A program made the translations under genes and the position numbers. From Desulfosporosinus sp. UBA5188 (GTDB lineage: Bacteria; Bacillota; Desulfitobacteriia; Desulfitobacteriales; Desulfitobacteriaceae): DNA of 5,891 nt. This document shows, in pieces, positions 5,017 to 5,891 of the stretch (position 1 is the stretch's first letter; each line of letters begins with the position of its first letter). The stretch spans positions 1-5,891 of the forward strand of contig DHWG01000092.1 of NCBI GenBank assembly GCA_002413075.1, read 5' to 3'. The notes below the pieces were generated by a model, which searched no databases, had not been told where the DNA came from, and was given only the letters and a program-made list of their open reading frames with translations.

Positions 5017-5868
5017 TTAAGCTTGATTCATTTCTTTAGGTCGCGGGAATCGCACTAAAAAGTTTGTTCCATCTGGACCCGTCTTAACTTCTATTAGGGC
5101 ATTGTGTCGATCTGCAATACTATAGCACATCGGCAAACCCATACCCGTGCCACCTTCTTTAGTCGTAAAGAACGGAGTCCCAAGCTTTGATATATTTTCT
5201 ATATTAATACCTGTTCCTTCATCGCTAACACTTAGGACTATGTTTAGTCCATCCATAAATGTTCTAATTGTCAGACACCCCTGTGAAGGCATTGCTTCTA
5301 GTCCATTACGGGCTAAATTCAACACCAGTTGAGTAATCTCATTGGTATCAATATCCAACTCAGCTAATTCCCCTGGTTCGAAGATACATTTCTTGCCTTG
5401 GTAATAGGCATCCGCTAGTAGTAAGGGAAATAAGTTAGTTAACAACTTGTTTAAACTTTGTAATTTCAACTCTGTCGGCTTATGCTTGGCAAGTGCTAAA
5501 AAATCAGTAATAATTAAGTTAGTTCTATCGAGTTCTTCTATCATCAAGTCGAAATAGTTCTTGTATGTGAGCAATTCAGTCTTATGCTGTAGTAGTTGGA
5601 GAAATCCTCTTATGGTGGTCATCGGATTTCGGACTTCGTGCGCGAAACCAGCTGCCAATTGGCCGATGACGTTAAGTCGTTCTAGTTTAGCCACTTCAAG
5701 TTCAATACGTTTCCTTTTCTCAACCTCATGCTTCAGTTCCTTTGTCCTATTATTAACCAGTCCTTGAAGGTTACGTCGTTGTGCCTTCAACTTGCTCAAA
5801 TTTATTTTCATACCTACGACCTCTCCAAGTATTTGGTTCACCAGATGGTAGTCCTCATTATTGCACAT
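5017..5868 (-). CDS. Sensor histidine kinase, sporulation-kinase-like, N-terminus uncertain
   Basis: This HisKA/HATPase_c kinase autophosphorylates on His and passes the phosphate to a response regulator. In 283 aa from ATG 5868 there is a coiled-coil-like linker (about 22-68, with NNRTKELKHEVEKRKRIE). An H-box FAHEVRNPMTTIRGF has His77, the N-box has Asn184 and Asn188 in LNLARNGLEAM, G1 is DEGTG (216-220), the F-box is TPFFTTK (231-237) and G2 is GGTGMGL (239-245). No membrane segment or sensory domain is visible. The H-box and catalytic domain resemble KinA/KinE-type Spo0A-pathway kinases. The reading frame stays open to the right edge, and ATG 5868 has no ribosome binding site. The gene may therefore be the C-terminal part of a longer protein with an upstream sensor domain, or may start at ATG 5811, which has GGAGAGG 8 bases before it (264 aa). 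No response regulator gene is visible, and a Spo0E-type phosphatase gene follows immediately. Confidence 0.88.
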   Translation of the reverse strand: MCNNEDYHLVNQILGEVVGMKINLSKLKAQRRNLQGLVNNRTKELKHEVEKRKRIELEVAKLERLNVIGQLAAGFAHEVRNPMTTIRGFLQLLQHKTELLTYKNYFDLMIEELDRTNLIITDFLALAKHKPTELKLQSLNKLLTNLFPLLLADAYYQGKKCIFEPGELAELDIDTNEITQLVLNLARNGLEAMPSQGCLTIRTFMDGLNIVLSVSDEGTGINIENISKLGTPFFTTKEGGTGMGLPMCYSIADRHNALIEVKTGPDGTNFLVRFPRPKEMNQA

Positions 5869-5891
5869 AACATGTGAAAATATTGTCGTAA

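Overview
The window looks like a chromosomal segment from a spore-forming, anaerobic-type Firmicute of the Peptococcaceae (Desulfosporosinus/Desulfitobacterium-like). The grounds are moderate-to-low GC, strong AGGAGG-type ribosome binding sites, TTG and GTG starts, a Spo0E-family sporulation phosphatase, and an lmo0937-type small membrane protein. The genus is an inference from family resemblance; no marker gene here fixes it.

Left part, plus strand (158-3703): a compact four-gene operon for an adenosylcobalamin (AdoCbl)-dependent acyl-CoA mutase. The order is a CobA-type corrinoid adenosyltransferase (makes AdoCbl), a MeaB/ArgK-type GTPase chaperone (loads and protects the cofactor), a 546-aa mutase catalytic subunit, and a 139-aa B12-binding subunit. 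The first two genes overlap by 4 bases (TTGA), the second and third are 5 bases apart, and the last two are 23 bases apart. Homology alone would give the label methylmalonyl-CoA mutase. However, the two residues that define that specificity are replaced: the Tyr89 equivalent is Phe75 and the Arg207 equivalent is Gln193. This pair, with the split two-subunit architecture, is the signature of isobutyryl-CoA mutase (IcmA/IcmB). The leader (1-157) carries two inverted repeats that are operator candidates.

Middle part: a perfect 15-bp stem with a 25-nt loop follows the operon (3722-3776). Next is a plus-strand gene for a cysteine-rich DUF6125-like protein (3822-4343). Then comes a 244-bp convergent intergenic region holding a nested imperfect inverted repeat, which begins inside the end of that gene, and a strong bidirectional terminator hairpin (4495-4535).

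Right part, minus strand: reading leftward from the right edge, a sensor histidine kinase (5017-5868, possibly continuing past the edge), a Spo0E-family phosphatase directly behind it, and a 50-aa two-helix membrane protein of the lmo0937/DUF5670 type (4588-4740), which is too small for most ORF filters. The kinase and phosphatase are arranged as one transcription unit and plausibly set opposing inputs to Spo0A phosphorylation. No rRNA, tRNA, CRISPR array, transposase or cobalamin riboswitch was seen.
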